Shown one piece after another: positions 25,486 to 33,173 of a DNA stretch of 64,000 bases (the first letter of the stretch is position 1; each line of letters starts with the position of its first letter). Below the pieces are notes generated by a model that was given only the letters and a program-made list of their open reading frames with translations, did not search any database and was not told where the DNA came from. This DNA comes from Actinomadura sp. J1-007 (lineage in GTDB: Bacteria; Actinomycetota; Actinomycetes; Streptosporangiales; Streptosporangiaceae). Location: the NCBI RefSeq assembly GCF_009793335.1, contig NZ_WING01000001.1, forward strand, positions 3,348,001-3,412,000, written 5' to 3'. The position numbers were made by a program, and so were the translations under genes.

Positions 25486-26256
25486 TCAGCCGAGGTTGGA
25501 GCGGAGCCAGGAGATGTCGTCGGCCTGGCCGTCGCCGGGCGTCTCCACGATCACCGGCGCGCCCGCCGCGCGGACGACCGTCAGGATCAGGTCCGGGTCG
25601 ATCTTCCCGCTGCCGAGGTTGGCGTGCCGGTCGGCGCCCGAGCCGAACGCGTCGCGGCTGTCGTTGCAGTGCACCAGGTCGATGCGGCCGGTGATGGCCT
25701 TGATCCGGTCGACCGCGTCGATCAGCTCCTCGCCGGCCGCGTGCGCGTGGCAGGTGTCGAGGCAGAAGCCGAGCTTGGACTCCAGCCCGGGAACGCCCGA
25801 CAGCACCTCCCACAGCCGCGCGATCCGGTCGAACCTGCGCGCCATGGCGTTCCCGCCGCCGGCGGTGTTCTCGATGTAGACCGGGACGGGGCACTCGACG
25901 CGTTCGAAGACCTTGCGCCAGTTCTCGAAGCCCGTCTCGGGGTCGTCGTCCTTCAGCACGTGCCCGCCGTGGACGATCAGGGCCTTCGCGCCGATCGACG
26001 CCGCCGCCTCCAGCTGCTGGGTGAGGTTCTTGCGGCTCGGGATGCGGATCCGGTTGTTGGAGGTCGCCACGTTGATCGTGTACGGGGCGTGCACGTACAC
26101 GTCGACATCGGACTCGCTGACGGCCTCGACGCCCTCGGGCAGGACGGGCTTCTTCCAGCCCTGCGGGTCGCCCAGGAAGAACTGGACGACGTCCGCCCCC
26201 TTGGCGCGGGCGCTGTCGAGCGGGTTGGTCTGGTCGACGTGGGCTCCGATGCGCAT
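25486..26256 (-). CDS. nfo: Endonuclease IV (AP endonuclease family 2)
   Basis: A 256-residue TIM-barrel enzyme that incises abasic DNA during base excision repair. The start is [17 protein letters not shown]. Zinc-ligand segments are visible in order: [71 protein letters not shown] and VIVETPGDG. These match the nine-ligand three-zinc centre of Nfo. It is slightly shorter than E. coli Nfo (about 285), as are most actinobacterial members. Monocistronic; GTG/ATG ambiguity is not an issue at 26256. Confidence 0.93.
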   Translation of the reverse strand: MRIGAHVDQTNPLDSARAKGADVVQFFLGDPQGWKKPVLPEGVEAVSESDVDVYVHAPYTINVATSNNRIRIPSRKNLTQQLEAAASIGAKALIVHGGHVLKDDDPETGFENWRKVFERVECPVPVYIENTAGGGNAMARRFDRIARLWEVLSGVPGLESKLGFCLDTCHAHAAGEELIDAVDRIKAITGRIDLVHCNDSRDAFGSGADRHANLGSGKIDPDLILTVVRAAGAPVIVETPGDGQADDISWLRSNLG

Positions 26257-26316
26257 GACAACGAGACTAGCTCCGCTGCGCCGCCCCCCGCCCGCATCCC
26301 GGGAGCCGGAACGGGT

Positions 26317-26622
26317 TCAGATGCTGAAACCGCCGTGGCGCAGGGCGAATCCGGCGCCGACGAACGAGGCGACCATGCCGATCACGTTCAGCCAGCGCTC
26401 GTTGGTCGTGGCGGACATCATCTGCGAGTAGAGCGCGAGGGGGAGCCCGATCACGCCCGCGACCGCGCCGAAGAAGTGCGTGGTCGGGATGGCGCCCAGC
26501 ACCAGGGCCGCCAGCCCGATGACGACCGCGGCGAGCGCCAGCGCGCTCTGGAGCGGGTGCCGTTCGGTCCTCGGGGCGGTCGCGGCGGCGGACCGTTCGG
26601 GTCCGGCTGCCTCCTGTGACAT
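26317..26622 (-). CDS. Small membrane protein, function unknown
   Basis: A 101-residue protein starting at ATG 26622 behind an excellent GGAGGAGGTG site. After a charged head (MSQEAAGPERSAAATAPRTE) there are three hydrophobic segments: SALALAAVVIGLAALVLGAI, FFGAVAGVIGLPLALYS and WLNVIGMVASFVGAGFALR. I do not recognise the family; it resembles the small polytopic actinobacterial proteins often called hypothetical. It is separated by 60 bp from nfo on the same strand and could be cotranscribed with it. Confidence 0.65.
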   Translation of the reverse strand: MSQEAAGPERSAAATAPRTERHPLQSALALAAVVIGLAALVLGAIPTTHFFGAVAGVIGLPLALYSQMMSATTNERWLNVIGMVASFVGAGFALRHGGFSI

Positions 26623-26833
26623 CGGGACACCTCCTCCGTTGCGTCCTGGGACGCGTGGTGGCCGCGGGACGGCATGACCCGCATCCGTAGAGGATTCCCG
26701 GCCGGCCGGGAGATCAATCCGGGCGGCCGGGGCGGAAAATGTCGGCGGCACCCGGTACGGTCGAACATGGATTCGAGAACAGCGGTCTCGGTCCGCCCCG
26801 AGGGGAAGCGGGGAGAGGCAGGAGGTGCACACG

Positions 26834-26998
26834 GTGAGGCAGAGCGAACTCACGGTCATCGGCGACGCGGAGCTCGTCGAGGAGCTGTCGATGCTGACCA
26901 CCCAGACGGCCCGGATGCGGGCCCGCATGGCCGACATCATGGCCGAGCTCGAACGCCGGCGTTGCGCGAAGGGCGCCCGCGCGGGCGCCCGCCGCTGA
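26834..26998 (+). CDS. Small helical protein, function unknown
   Basis: A candidate 54-residue gene starting at GTG 26834, with GGAGG at 26821-26825. The peptide (MRQSELTVIGDAELVEELSM and on) is amphipathic, with regularly spaced Leu/Met (LTTQTARMRARMADIMAELE) suggesting a short coiled coil, and ends in a basic Arg/Gly/Ala tail. It is too short for certainty and I know no family for it. It lies 190 bp upstream of rpsF on the same strand. Confidence 0.4.
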   Translation: MRQSELTVIGDAELVEELSMLTTQTARMRARMADIMAELERRRCAKGARAGARR

Positions 26999-27139
26999 CA
27001 CCGGCACGGCCCGTCCGGCCCGTCCGGGCGACCCGGAACCGGCTCGTACGCTGCCGGGTCTTGGTAGCCTGTATCGGTCTCGCGGCCGGTGCCCCGGCGA
27101 TCCGGGCCGTACCGCCGCGGGAGACGCAAGAGCCCTCCT

Positions 27140-27158
27140 GTCACGGAGAGACCGTGAC
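27140..27158 (+). promoter_or_regulatory. Hairpin in the rpsF leader
   Basis: GTCACGG and CCGTGAC form a 7-bp stem around AGAGA, ending 31 nt before the rpsF start codon and just ahead of its GAGGAGG ribosome site. Leaders of rpsF operons in other bacteria bind the S6:S18 complex. Whether this hairpin does so is unknown. Confidence 0.35.
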
Positions 27159-27189
27159 CGCATCAGTCCAGAGGAGGTAGGGACACAGC

Positions 27190-27480
27190 ATGCGTCGTTA
27201 CGAACTCATGGCCATTCTCGACCCCGCCATCGACGAGCGCACCGCACCCGCGGCGCTCGACCCGTTCCTGAAGGTCGTCAAGGACGGCGGCGGCAGCGTG
27301 GAGAAGGTCGACGTCTGGGGCCGCCGGCGCCTGGCGTACGACATCCAGAAGAAGTCCGAAGGCATCTACGCGGTGGTCGACCTGTCGGCTGAGCCCGCGA
27401 CGGTCAAGGAGCTCGACCGGCAGCTCAACCTGAGCGAGTCGATCCTCCGTACCAAGGTCATCCGCCCCGAGGTCCACTGA
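27190..27480 (+). CDS. rpsF: 30S ribosomal protein S6
   Basis: A 96-residue ribosomal protein bS6. It starts [18 protein letters not shown] behind GAGGAGGTAGGG and has the family stretches [20 protein letters not shown] and [18 protein letters not shown]. It binds S18 and h22/h23 of 16S rRNA in the platform. First gene of the rpsF-ssb-rpsR-rplI operon. It lacks the long C-terminal extension found in proteobacteria, as expected for actinobacteria. Confidence 0.97.
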   Translation: MRRYELMAILDPAIDERTAPAALDPFLKVVKDGGGSVEKVDVWGRRRLAYDIQKKSEGIYAVVDLSAEPATVKELDRQLNLSESILRTKVIRPEVH

Positions 27481-27517
27481 GCCGGGCCCAGCCCTCACAC
27501 CAGCCGGAGCGAGCCCC

Positions 27518-28078
27518 ATGGCAGGCGACACCGTAATCACGATCGTCGGGAACCTCGTCGAGGACCCGAATCTGCGTTTCACCCCGAGCGGCCAGGCGGT
27601 CGCGTCGTTCCGCATCGCCTCGACGCCGCGGTTCTTCGACCGCCAGACGTCGGAGTGGAAGGACGGCGAGGCGCTGTTCCTGACCTGCAACGTCTGGCGG
27701 CAGGCGGCCGAGAACTGCGCCGAGACCCTCCAGCGCGGCATGCGGGTGATCGTGCAGGGCCGGCTCAAGCAGCGGTCGTACGAGACCCGCGAGGGTGAGA
27801 AGCGCACCGTCTTCGAGATCGAGGCCGACGAGGTCGGCCCGTCGCTGCGCAACGCCACCGCCAAGGTCAACAAGACCCAGCGGCAGGGTGGCGGGGGCTT
27901 CGGCGGCGGTGGCGGCCAGGGCGGCGGCGGTTTCGGCGGCGGCCCCGGTGGGGGCGGCGGCTTCGGCGGCGGCCAGGGCGGACCCGGCGGGGGCGGTGCC
28001 CCGGCCGACGACCCCTGGGCCACCGGCGGCGGGGGCGGTGGCGGCGGCGGAGGCTTCTCCGACGACCCGCCGTTCTAA
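27518..28078 (+). CDS. ssb: Single-stranded DNA-binding protein
   Basis: A 186-residue SSB. The OB fold covers about residues 1-115 ([59 protein letters not shown]). A glycine-rich linker of GGGGFGGG units follows, then the acidic tip DDPPF that recruits replication and repair partners. Second gene of the ribosomal operon, 37 bp after rpsF. This is the essential SSB by position. DnaB and a second clamp are encoded in the same window. Confidence 0.97.
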   Translation: MAGDTVITIVGNLVEDPNLRFTPSGQAVASFRIASTPRFFDRQTSEWKDGEALFLTCNVWRQAAENCAETLQRGMRVIVQGRLKQRSYETREGEKRTVFEIEADEVGPSLRNATAKVNKTQRQGGGGFGGGGGQGGGGFGGGPGGGGGFGGGQGGPGGGGAPADDPWATGGGGGGGGGGFSDDPPF

Positions 28079-28168
28079 CCCCGTCACGGGCCGCCGTTCC
28101 AGGCCAGACGATCACAACGAGTACAACGCCCATTCCCGCGCGAGCGGGGCTCTGGAAGGAGCACCACG

Positions 28169-28405
28169 ATGGCGAAGCCACCTCCTCGCAAGCCGAAGAA
28201 GAAGGTTTGCGTGTTCTGCCAGGAGAAGATCTCCTACGTCGACTACAAGGACACCGGCCTGCTGCGGAAGTTCATCTCCGACCGCGGCAAGATCCGGGCC
28301 CGTCGGGTGACCGGCAACTGCACCCAGCACCAGCGCGACGTCGCCACGGCGATCAAGAACGCTCGTGAGATGGCGCTGCTGCCGTACACCAGCACCGCGC
28401 GTTAG
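28169..28405 (+). CDS. rpsR: 30S ribosomal protein S18 (cysteine-containing form)
   Basis: A 78-residue bS18. It keeps the zinc-type cysteines (CVFC near residues 14-17 and C at GNCTQH), so it is the C+ paralogue that depends on zinc. Core motifs are [18 protein letters not shown] and [19 protein letters not shown], and it ends LLPYTSTAR. It partners S6, encoded two genes upstream. Ribosome site GGAAGGAGC lies about 8 nt before the ATG. Confidence 0.97.
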   Translation: MAKPPPRKPKKKVCVFCQEKISYVDYKDTGLLRKFISDRGKIRARRVTGNCTQHQRDVATAIKNAREMALLPYTSTAR

Positions 28406-28419
28406 GAGGGGTGGGGAAC

Positions 28420-28866
28420 ATGAAGCTCATCCTGACCCAGCAGGTCTCCGGTCTCGGCGAGCCCGGCGACATCATCGAGGTCCGCGACGGCTACGGCCGC
28501 AACTACCTCGTTCCGCGCGGGTTCGCCATCAGGTGGACCCGGGGCGCGGAGAAGGAGATCCAGTCGATCAAGAAGGCGCGTTCGGCCCGCGAGATCGCGA
28601 CGGTCGAGCACGCCCGCGAGGTCGCCGGGGCCCTCCGGTCGCTGAAGGTGACCCTGCGCACCCGCACGGGCAGCAACGGCCGCCTGTTCGGCGCGGTCAC
28701 GGCCGCCGACATCGCCGAGGCGGTCAAGGCCGCCGACGGTCCCGACCTGGACAAGCGCCGCATCGAGATCGGCAACCCGATCAAGACGGTCGGCACCCAC
28801 CAGGTCAGCGTCCGCCTGCACAGCGACGTCAACGCCACGATCGACGTCGACGTCGTCGAGGTCTGA
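28420..28866 (+). CDS. rplI: 50S ribosomal protein L9
   Basis: A 148-residue bL9. The N-terminal rRNA-binding domain reads MKLILTQQVSGLGEPGDIIE and GYGRNYLVPRGFA. A long helix and the C-terminal domain (GSNGRLFGAVTAADIAEAV, IGNPIKTVGTHQVSVRLH) follow. ATG 28420 has GGAGGGGTGGGG upstream; the in-frame GTG at 28411 is inside that site. Last gene of the operon, followed by a perfect hairpin terminator. Confidence 0.96.
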   Translation: MKLILTQQVSGLGEPGDIIEVRDGYGRNYLVPRGFAIRWTRGAEKEIQSIKKARSAREIATVEHAREVAGALRSLKVTLRTRTGSNGRLFGAVTAADIAEAVKAADGPDLDKRRIEIGNPIKTVGTHQVSVRLHSDVNATIDVDVVEV

Positions 28867-28891
28867 CCTCAGCACCACACCGCACCACCAC

Positions 28892-28924
28892 GACGGCCGG
28901 GCCCCCGAAAGGGACCCGGCCGTC
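28892..28924 (+). terminator. Terminator of the rpsF-ssb-rpsR-rplI operon
   Basis: Stem GACGGCCGGG/CCCGGCCGTC with further CCC/GGG pairing inside and a GAAA loop region, 25 bp after the rplI stop. Confidence 0.8.
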
Positions 28925-29400
28925 GCCGTCGCACCCCCTCTTTCGCCGTCGCACCCCCCCTTCGCCGTCGCCCCCTCTCTTCGCTGGGGCGGCCCCTCTT
29001 CGCCGGGGCGGCGACCGGTCAGCTTTGAAGCCCGCCTTCGTCTCTGTGTAGCGGCGGGGCGGTCCGCCTGCGTCCGCACTTCCGCGCGGTGGCGGGGGCA
29101 GTCGGCCTGCGTCCGCACTCCCTCGCGGCGACCGGTCAGCTCTAGACCCCCCTCGTCCCCGTGTAGCGGCGGGGGCGGTCCTCCTGCGCCCGCCCTCTCG
29201 CGTGGTGGCGGCGGGTTCGGCTTCGTCCTCGCGCTTCCGCGTGGTGGTGGCGGGTTCGCCTTGGCCTCGCCCTTTCGCAGGTGCGGCCGATTCGTCCTCG
29301 CCCTTGGACGGGGGCGGCCGGTTCGCCTTGGCCTTGGGGCAGAGGTGGGCGGTTCGGTTTGCTTCGGTCGGTGGTGGGGCTGGTTCGGCTCGCATTGATG
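28925..29400. repeat. Degenerate GC-rich repeats in the rplI/amidase intergenic region
   Basis: The 590 bp after the terminator contain no credible gene. GCGGCGACCGGTCAGCT occurs at about 29008 and again at 29127, each followed about 35 bp later by GTGTAGCGGCGGGG and GCGGTCC. Shorter units such as CGCCGTCGCACCCCC, GTGGTGGCGG and TTCGCCTTGGCCT recur up to 29400. Frames on either strand translate to Pro/Arg/Ala noise. It looks like decayed tandem duplications. Confidence 0.55.
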
Positions 29401-29512
29401 ATCTTCGCGGGGGTTGTCTCCTCTTCCTCCGCGAAACGCCCACTCCTTCGTGATCAACATTCGGACGGCTACGTTCCGTAACTAGATCATCGCGGAGGGG
29501 AAGGGGCGTCCC

Positions 29513-30388
29513 ATGACGGATCCGGCGCGCGGAGGACCGCTGACACGCCGTTCGGTGCTGGGAGGAGCGCTCGGGGCCGGGCTGCTCGTGTTCGAGCCGG
29601 ACAATGAGGCCATGGCCGAGACCCTCGCCGCGCTTACCGGATCGGGAGACCCGCGCGTACACACGCGCGCCGAGTGGAGGGCGAAGCCGCCGAAGAACCC
29701 GTCCCGCGTCCTGAGCCGTCCGCCGGACCGCATCGTCGTCCACCACACCGCGTCGCCGAACTCGCCGGACTCCTCGTTGGAGCACGCCTTCCGGCTGTCG
29801 CGCGACATCCAGCGGTTCCACATGCGGGGGCGCGGGTGGGACGACACGGGCCAGCAGCTCACGATCAGCCGCGGCGGGCACGTGATGGAGGGCCGCAACC
29901 GGAGCCTGTCCTCGATCCTGGCGGGCCGGCACGTCGTCGGCGCCCAGGCGCTCCACCACAACGAGCACACGATCGGCATCGAGAACGAGGGCACGTACAT
30001 GAAGGCGCCCGTCCCGGCGAGCCTGTGGACGGCCCTGGTCGACGTCTGCCACTGGCTGTGCGAGGAGTACGGGCTCGACCCGCGGCGCGGGATCGTGGGC
30101 CACCGCGACTACAACGACACCACCTGCCCCGGCGACGTGCTCTACAGCCGGCTCCCCGAGCTGCGCTCCGCGGTCGCGGCCCGCCTCGGCGGTGCTCCGG
30201 CATCGTCCGACCCGTTGGATTCGGAAGAGCTCGACCGTGCCACCGGGCCTCGCGCCCGTCCCCGTACCGGGCCGGGAACGAGCATGGAGACCGACGCCAC
30301 GTCCACGGTCCGCGTCCAGCCCGACCCCGCCGCCGGTACCTCCCCGGGCGGCACGGAAACCACCTCCCCGTTCAGCGACGGCCCGTGA
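29513..30388 (+). CDS. Tat-exported N-acetylmuramoyl-L-alanine amidase (PGRP fold)
   Basis: A 291-residue secreted amidase_2/PGRP-like zinc enzyme that cleaves the lactyl-amide bond of peptidoglycan. Twin-arginine signal LTRRSVLGGALGAGLLVF (residues 10-27). The PGRP domain carries RAEWRAKPPKNPSR, IVVHHTASPNSPDS (first zinc His), HTIGIENEGTYM, and IVGHRDYNDTTCPGD with the second zinc His and the zinc Cys. A Pro/Thr/Ser-rich C-terminal tail of about 70 residues follows. Monocistronic. It fits the cell-wall theme of the first 30 kb. Confidence 0.9.
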   Translation: MTDPARGGPLTRRSVLGGALGAGLLVFEPDNEAMAETLAALTGSGDPRVHTRAEWRAKPPKNPSRVLSRPPDRIVVHHTASPNSPDSSLEHAFRLSRDIQRFHMRGRGWDDTGQQLTISRGGHVMEGRNRSLSSILAGRHVVGAQALHHNEHTIGIENEGTYMKAPVPASLWTALVDVCHWLCEEYGLDPRRGIVGHRDYNDTTCPGDVLYSRLPELRSAVAARLGGAPASSDPLDSEELDRATGPRARPRTGPGTSMETDATSTVRVQPDPAAGTSPGGTETTSPFSDGP

Positions 30389-30568
30389 GCTGGTGACTGG
30401 CGCGGCCAGCGACCCGGCCACCGCCTCTTGCCGCCGGAGAACCACGGGCTCGTTGCGTACGGGCGCGCTGGCGAGGGGCGAGGGGCGAGGTGGTGCGGGA
30501 TGCGGGATGCGGAAAGCGTACCGGGCGGGCCGTGAGGCGGGGCCAGGCGGGCGCTGGGCCGGACGGGG

Positions 30569-30733
30569 TCAGGTTTCCGGGAGGGTGTAGCGGGTGCGGC
30601 GGCGGGCGATCTCGGGGTCGATGCCTTCGACCAGCGACCAGATGCCCGCGACGCGTTCCACCAGGGTTTCCGGCGGTAGCCCGGCGAGGCCCTCGGCCGC
30701 CAGGTCGTCGATCGCCTGCGTCAGCCGGGCCAT
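30569..30733 (-). CDS. Small protein behind a LexA-type box, function unknown
   Basis: A 54-residue protein, MARLTQAIDDLAAEGLAGLP and on, ending RRRTRYTLPET. It is highly charged and predicted helical, with no membrane segment and no family I can name. ATG 30733 is preferred; an ATG at 30757 would start inside the palindrome at 30742-30763. That palindrome closely matches the actinobacterial SOS box and lies 9-30 bp upstream, so the gene is probably induced by DNA damage. Its neighbours (amidase on the other strand, FAD monooxygenase downstream on the same strand) suggest no function. Confidence 0.6.
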   Translation of the reverse strand: MARLTQAIDDLAAEGLAGLPPETLVERVAGIWSLVEGIDPEIARRRTRYTLPET

Positions 30734-30747
30734 CCGCTCACCATGTG

Positions 30748-30763
30748 TGGAACACATGTTCGA
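30748..30763 (-). promoter_or_regulatory. LexA (SOS) box
   Basis: Read on the minus strand, TCGAACATGTGTTCCA matches the actinobacterial consensus TCGAAC-N4-GTTCGA at 11 of 12 defined positions. It is embedded in a longer 7-bp inverted repeat (CATGTGT-GGA-ACACATG). It lies directly upstream of the 54-residue gene. Confidence 0.7.
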
Positions 30764-30833
30764 ATAGTAGCGACTGTGGCTCGTGGTCCGGGTGAGGTTT
30801 CGCGAATTGACCCGGCGGAGTCCTCCACTGCTT

Positions 30834-32360
30834 CTAGCGGAGCACGCTCCATCGGGGACGGCGGCTGCCGTCAGTGGGGCAGTGGGGGCCGAGCCAGCGG
30901 GTCAGGACGTCCGGCAGGGGGGTGGGCTCGTCGGCGGTCCAGGCGACGACGCCGTCCGGGCGCAGGAGGTACGGGACGCCCGGGGCGCTGACGACTCCGG
31001 CGCGGTCCTTCCAGGGGGTGGCGGCCTCGTGCAGGGCGGGGTCGTCCGTGACGAGGAGGGCCCGGCCGTCGTGCAGGAGGTCCGCCACGCGGGTGCCGTC
31101 GTGGAGGGACGTGCCGGACGGGAGGCAGCGGCCGACCAGATCGTCCGCCGAGCCCAGGTCGTACCGGACGTCCGAACCGGTGATCATGTCGGTGAGGTAG
31201 CGGTTGGCGCCGTCGTGGTCCAGCAGCCGTTCGAAGATCTCCCGGAGCGCGTCGGTGTGCGGGCCGGGACGGAGCAGCGCGACCTGCGCCCGCGTGTTGG
31301 CGAGGACGCGGGCGGCGACCGGATGCCGTTCGGCCGTGTAGGTGTCCAGCAGCGGGGCGGGCGCGCGGCCGGCGGCGACCAGCGCGAGCTTCCAGCCGAG
31401 GTTGGCCGCGTCGCCGATCCCGAGCAGCAGGCCCTGCCCGCCGAACGGCGAGTGCACGTGCGCGGCGTCCCCCGCGAGCAGGACGCGACCCGAACGGTAG
31501 GTGTCCGCCTGGCGGGCGTTGTCGGTGAAGCGGGTGAGGGACGTGGCGGACCTCAGCGTGACCTCCGTCCCGCTGACGCGCCGTACGGCCGCCTGCATGT
31601 CCTCCAGTGCGATCTCCGCGTCCCGGTCGGGCGGCGGCCCGTCGAACTCCACCACCATGACGCGTCCGGGGAACGGGCCGTTGACCAGCAGGCCGCCGGG
31701 GTACCGCGTCCATCCGCGCGGTGCGAAGCCGGGGTCGTCCAGCTCGACGCGGCCCTGGTAGCCGGTGATGATCCCGTCCGTTCCGGGGAACGCGAAGCCC
31801 GCGAGCTTGCGGACGAGGCTGCGGCCTCCGTCGGCGCCGACGAGCCAGCCGGTCCGGATCTCGTACGTCCCGTCGGGGCCTTCGATGGTGAGCGTGGCCC
31901 CATCCGCGTCCTGCTCGTAGGTGGTGAGGGCATGGCCGCGGCGGACGTCGGCGCCGAGTTCGGCGGCGCGTTCCGCGAGGATCTCTTCCAGCTTGTCCTG
32001 CGGGATGAGGAAGAGGGGATCGGACGGGTACGCGCTCTCCCGGAGTGCCCAGATGCCCGCGAAGTGGCCGCGCAGTGTGGAGGGTCCCGTCGGGCCGCTC
32101 GCTTCGGTGGACTCGCGGTTTCGCGGGGGTGCGCCGACGGTGGCCAGGATCTCGCGCTGGACTTCTTCGAGCCGTCCGCCGAGGCCGCGGCGGTCCAGCA
32201 TGGCCGCCGCCGGGCCGTGCATCGCGCCCGCCTTGAGGCGGCGGTCGATCGCGGTGAGCCGTTCGAGGACGACCACGTCCGTTCCCCGCAGCCGCAGTTC
32301 GCCCGCCAGCATGAGCCCGACCGGGCCGCCGCCCGCGACGACCACCTCGTGACGTTCCAT
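30834..32360 (-). CDS. FAD-dependent aromatic-ring monooxygenase
   Basis: A 508-residue class A flavoprotein hydroxylase (PF01494 type, PgaE/MhpA/rifampicin-monooxygenase-like). The three fingerprints are present: the dinucleotide motif VVVAGGGPVGLMLAGEL (residues 6-22), the DG motif WLVGADGGRSLVRKLAG (about 172-188) and the GD motif RVLLAGDAAHVHSPFGGQG (about 290-308). The C-terminal thioredoxin-like domain is about 100 residues. The substrate is unknown; such enzymes act in aromatic catabolism, antibiotic tailoring or drug inactivation. A TetR gene is divergent, and three operators lie between them, so expression is probably repressed until a small aromatic ligand appears. Confidence 0.9.
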   Translation of the reverse strand: MERHEVVVAGGGPVGLMLAGELRLRGTDVVVLERLTAIDRRLKAGAMHGPAAAMLDRRGLGGRLEEVQREILATVGAPPRNRESTEASGPTGPSTLRGHFAGIWALRESAYPSDPLFLIPQDKLEEILAERAAELGADVRRGHALTTYEQDADGATLTIEGPDGTYEIRTGWLVGADGGRSLVRKLAGFAFPGTDGIITGYQGRVELDDPGFAPRGWTRYPGGLLVNGPFPGRVMVVEFDGPPPDRDAEIALEDMQAAVRRVSGTEVTLRSATSLTRFTDNARQADTYRSGRVLLAGDAAHVHSPFGGQGLLLGIGDAANLGWKLALVAAGRAPAPLLDTYTAERHPVAARVLANTRAQVALLRPGPHTDALREIFERLLDHDGANRYLTDMITGSDVRYDLGSADDLVGRCLPSGTSLHDGTRVADLLHDGRALLVTDDPALHEAATPWKDRAGVVSAPGVPYLLRPDGVVAWTADEPTPLPDVLTRWLGPHCPTDGSRRPRWSVLR

Positions 32361-32371
32361 GGCACGCTCCC

Positions 32372-32419
32372 TTAACGTCGTTAAATTTAACGCCGTTAAG
32401 GATGGTTTAACGTTGTTAA
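32372..32419. promoter_or_regulatory. Three TTAACG-NN-GTTAA type operators
   Basis: Three 13-bp palindromic sites: TTAACGTCGTTAA (32372-32384), TTAACGCCGTTAA (32387-32399) and TTAACGTTGTTAA (32407-32419), spaced 15 and 20 bp start to start. They fill the promoter gap between the monooxygenase (start 32360) and the TetR gene (start 32458) and are its likely binding sites. Confidence 0.8.
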
Positions 32420-32457
32420 GCTGTCAAGCCCCGCCCACCTTCGAGAGGACCGCCACG

Positions 32458-33108
32458 ATGAAGCTGGAGCGCGACGAGATCGTCCGCACCGCCATCCGCC
32501 TCCTCGACGAGGTCGGTCTCGACGGCCTCAGCCTGCGGCGCCTCGCCAAGGAGCTGGACGTCCAGGCGCCCGCGCTCTACTGGCACTTCAAGAACAAGCA
32601 GGAACTCCTCGACCAGATGGTCGGCATGATGGCCCGCGAGGGCTACGGCGCGGACGTGCCCGCTCCCGGCCAGACCTGGGACGTGTGGCTCACCGAACGC
32701 GCCCGCGCCATGCGCGCCGGGTTCGGCGCCCACCGCGACGCCGTACGGCTCGCCGCGGGCACCCGTCCGCCCGCCGACCGCGCCCCCGCCATCGAGGGGA
32801 TGCTCGCCACCCTCTGCGACGCCGGTTTCACCCCCGGCGAGGCGCTGCTCAACATCCTGGCCGTCACCGACTACGTCAGCGGCGCCGTCCTTGAGGAGCA
32901 GGCGGGCCGCGACCGTGAGGACGACAGCCTCGAACGCCTTCAGGGCGGTCCCGAGGGTTTTCCGCTTCTCGCTGCCGCCGCGGAGGAATTCTCCGACGGG
33001 CGCGACGGCTTCGAGTACGGTCTCGCCCTCCTCATCGACGGGATGCGCGCCCGCCTCGCCGCCCGTCCCGACGCGCGTCCGTCCCCTGAGGGTCGTCCGT
33101 CGGCGTAG
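32458..33108 (+). CDS. TetR family regulator (TetR_C type)
   Basis: A 216-residue repressor. It starts at ATG 32458 (MKLERDEIVRTAIRLLDEVG) after GAGAGGACC. The helix-turn-helix is LSLRRLAKELDVQAPALYWHFKNKQELLD (about residues 24-52), close to classical TetR. The C-terminal half matches the tetracycline-repressor-like ligand domain. It is divergent from the FAD monooxygenase and probably represses both genes through the three TTAACG operators between them. The ligand is unknown. Confidence 0.9.
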   Translation: MKLERDEIVRTAIRLLDEVGLDGLSLRRLAKELDVQAPALYWHFKNKQELLDQMVGMMAREGYGADVPAPGQTWDVWLTERARAMRAGFGAHRDAVRLAAGTRPPADRAPAIEGMLATLCDAGFTPGEALLNILAVTDYVSGAVLEEQAGRDREDDSLERLQGGPEGFPLLAAAAEEFSDGRDGFEYGLALLIDGMRARLAARPDARPSPEGRPSA

Positions 33109-33173
33109 CGCGCTTTTGCTGTGCCCGCGTATGCCGAGCGGCCGTCGGCGCTCGTCGGGGCAGGGCGGGCCGG

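Noticed and set aside
28402..29460. 352-codon minus-strand ORF after rplI
   Set aside because: It overlaps rplI antisense and reads through degenerate repeats; translation is low-complexity Pro/Arg/Gly.
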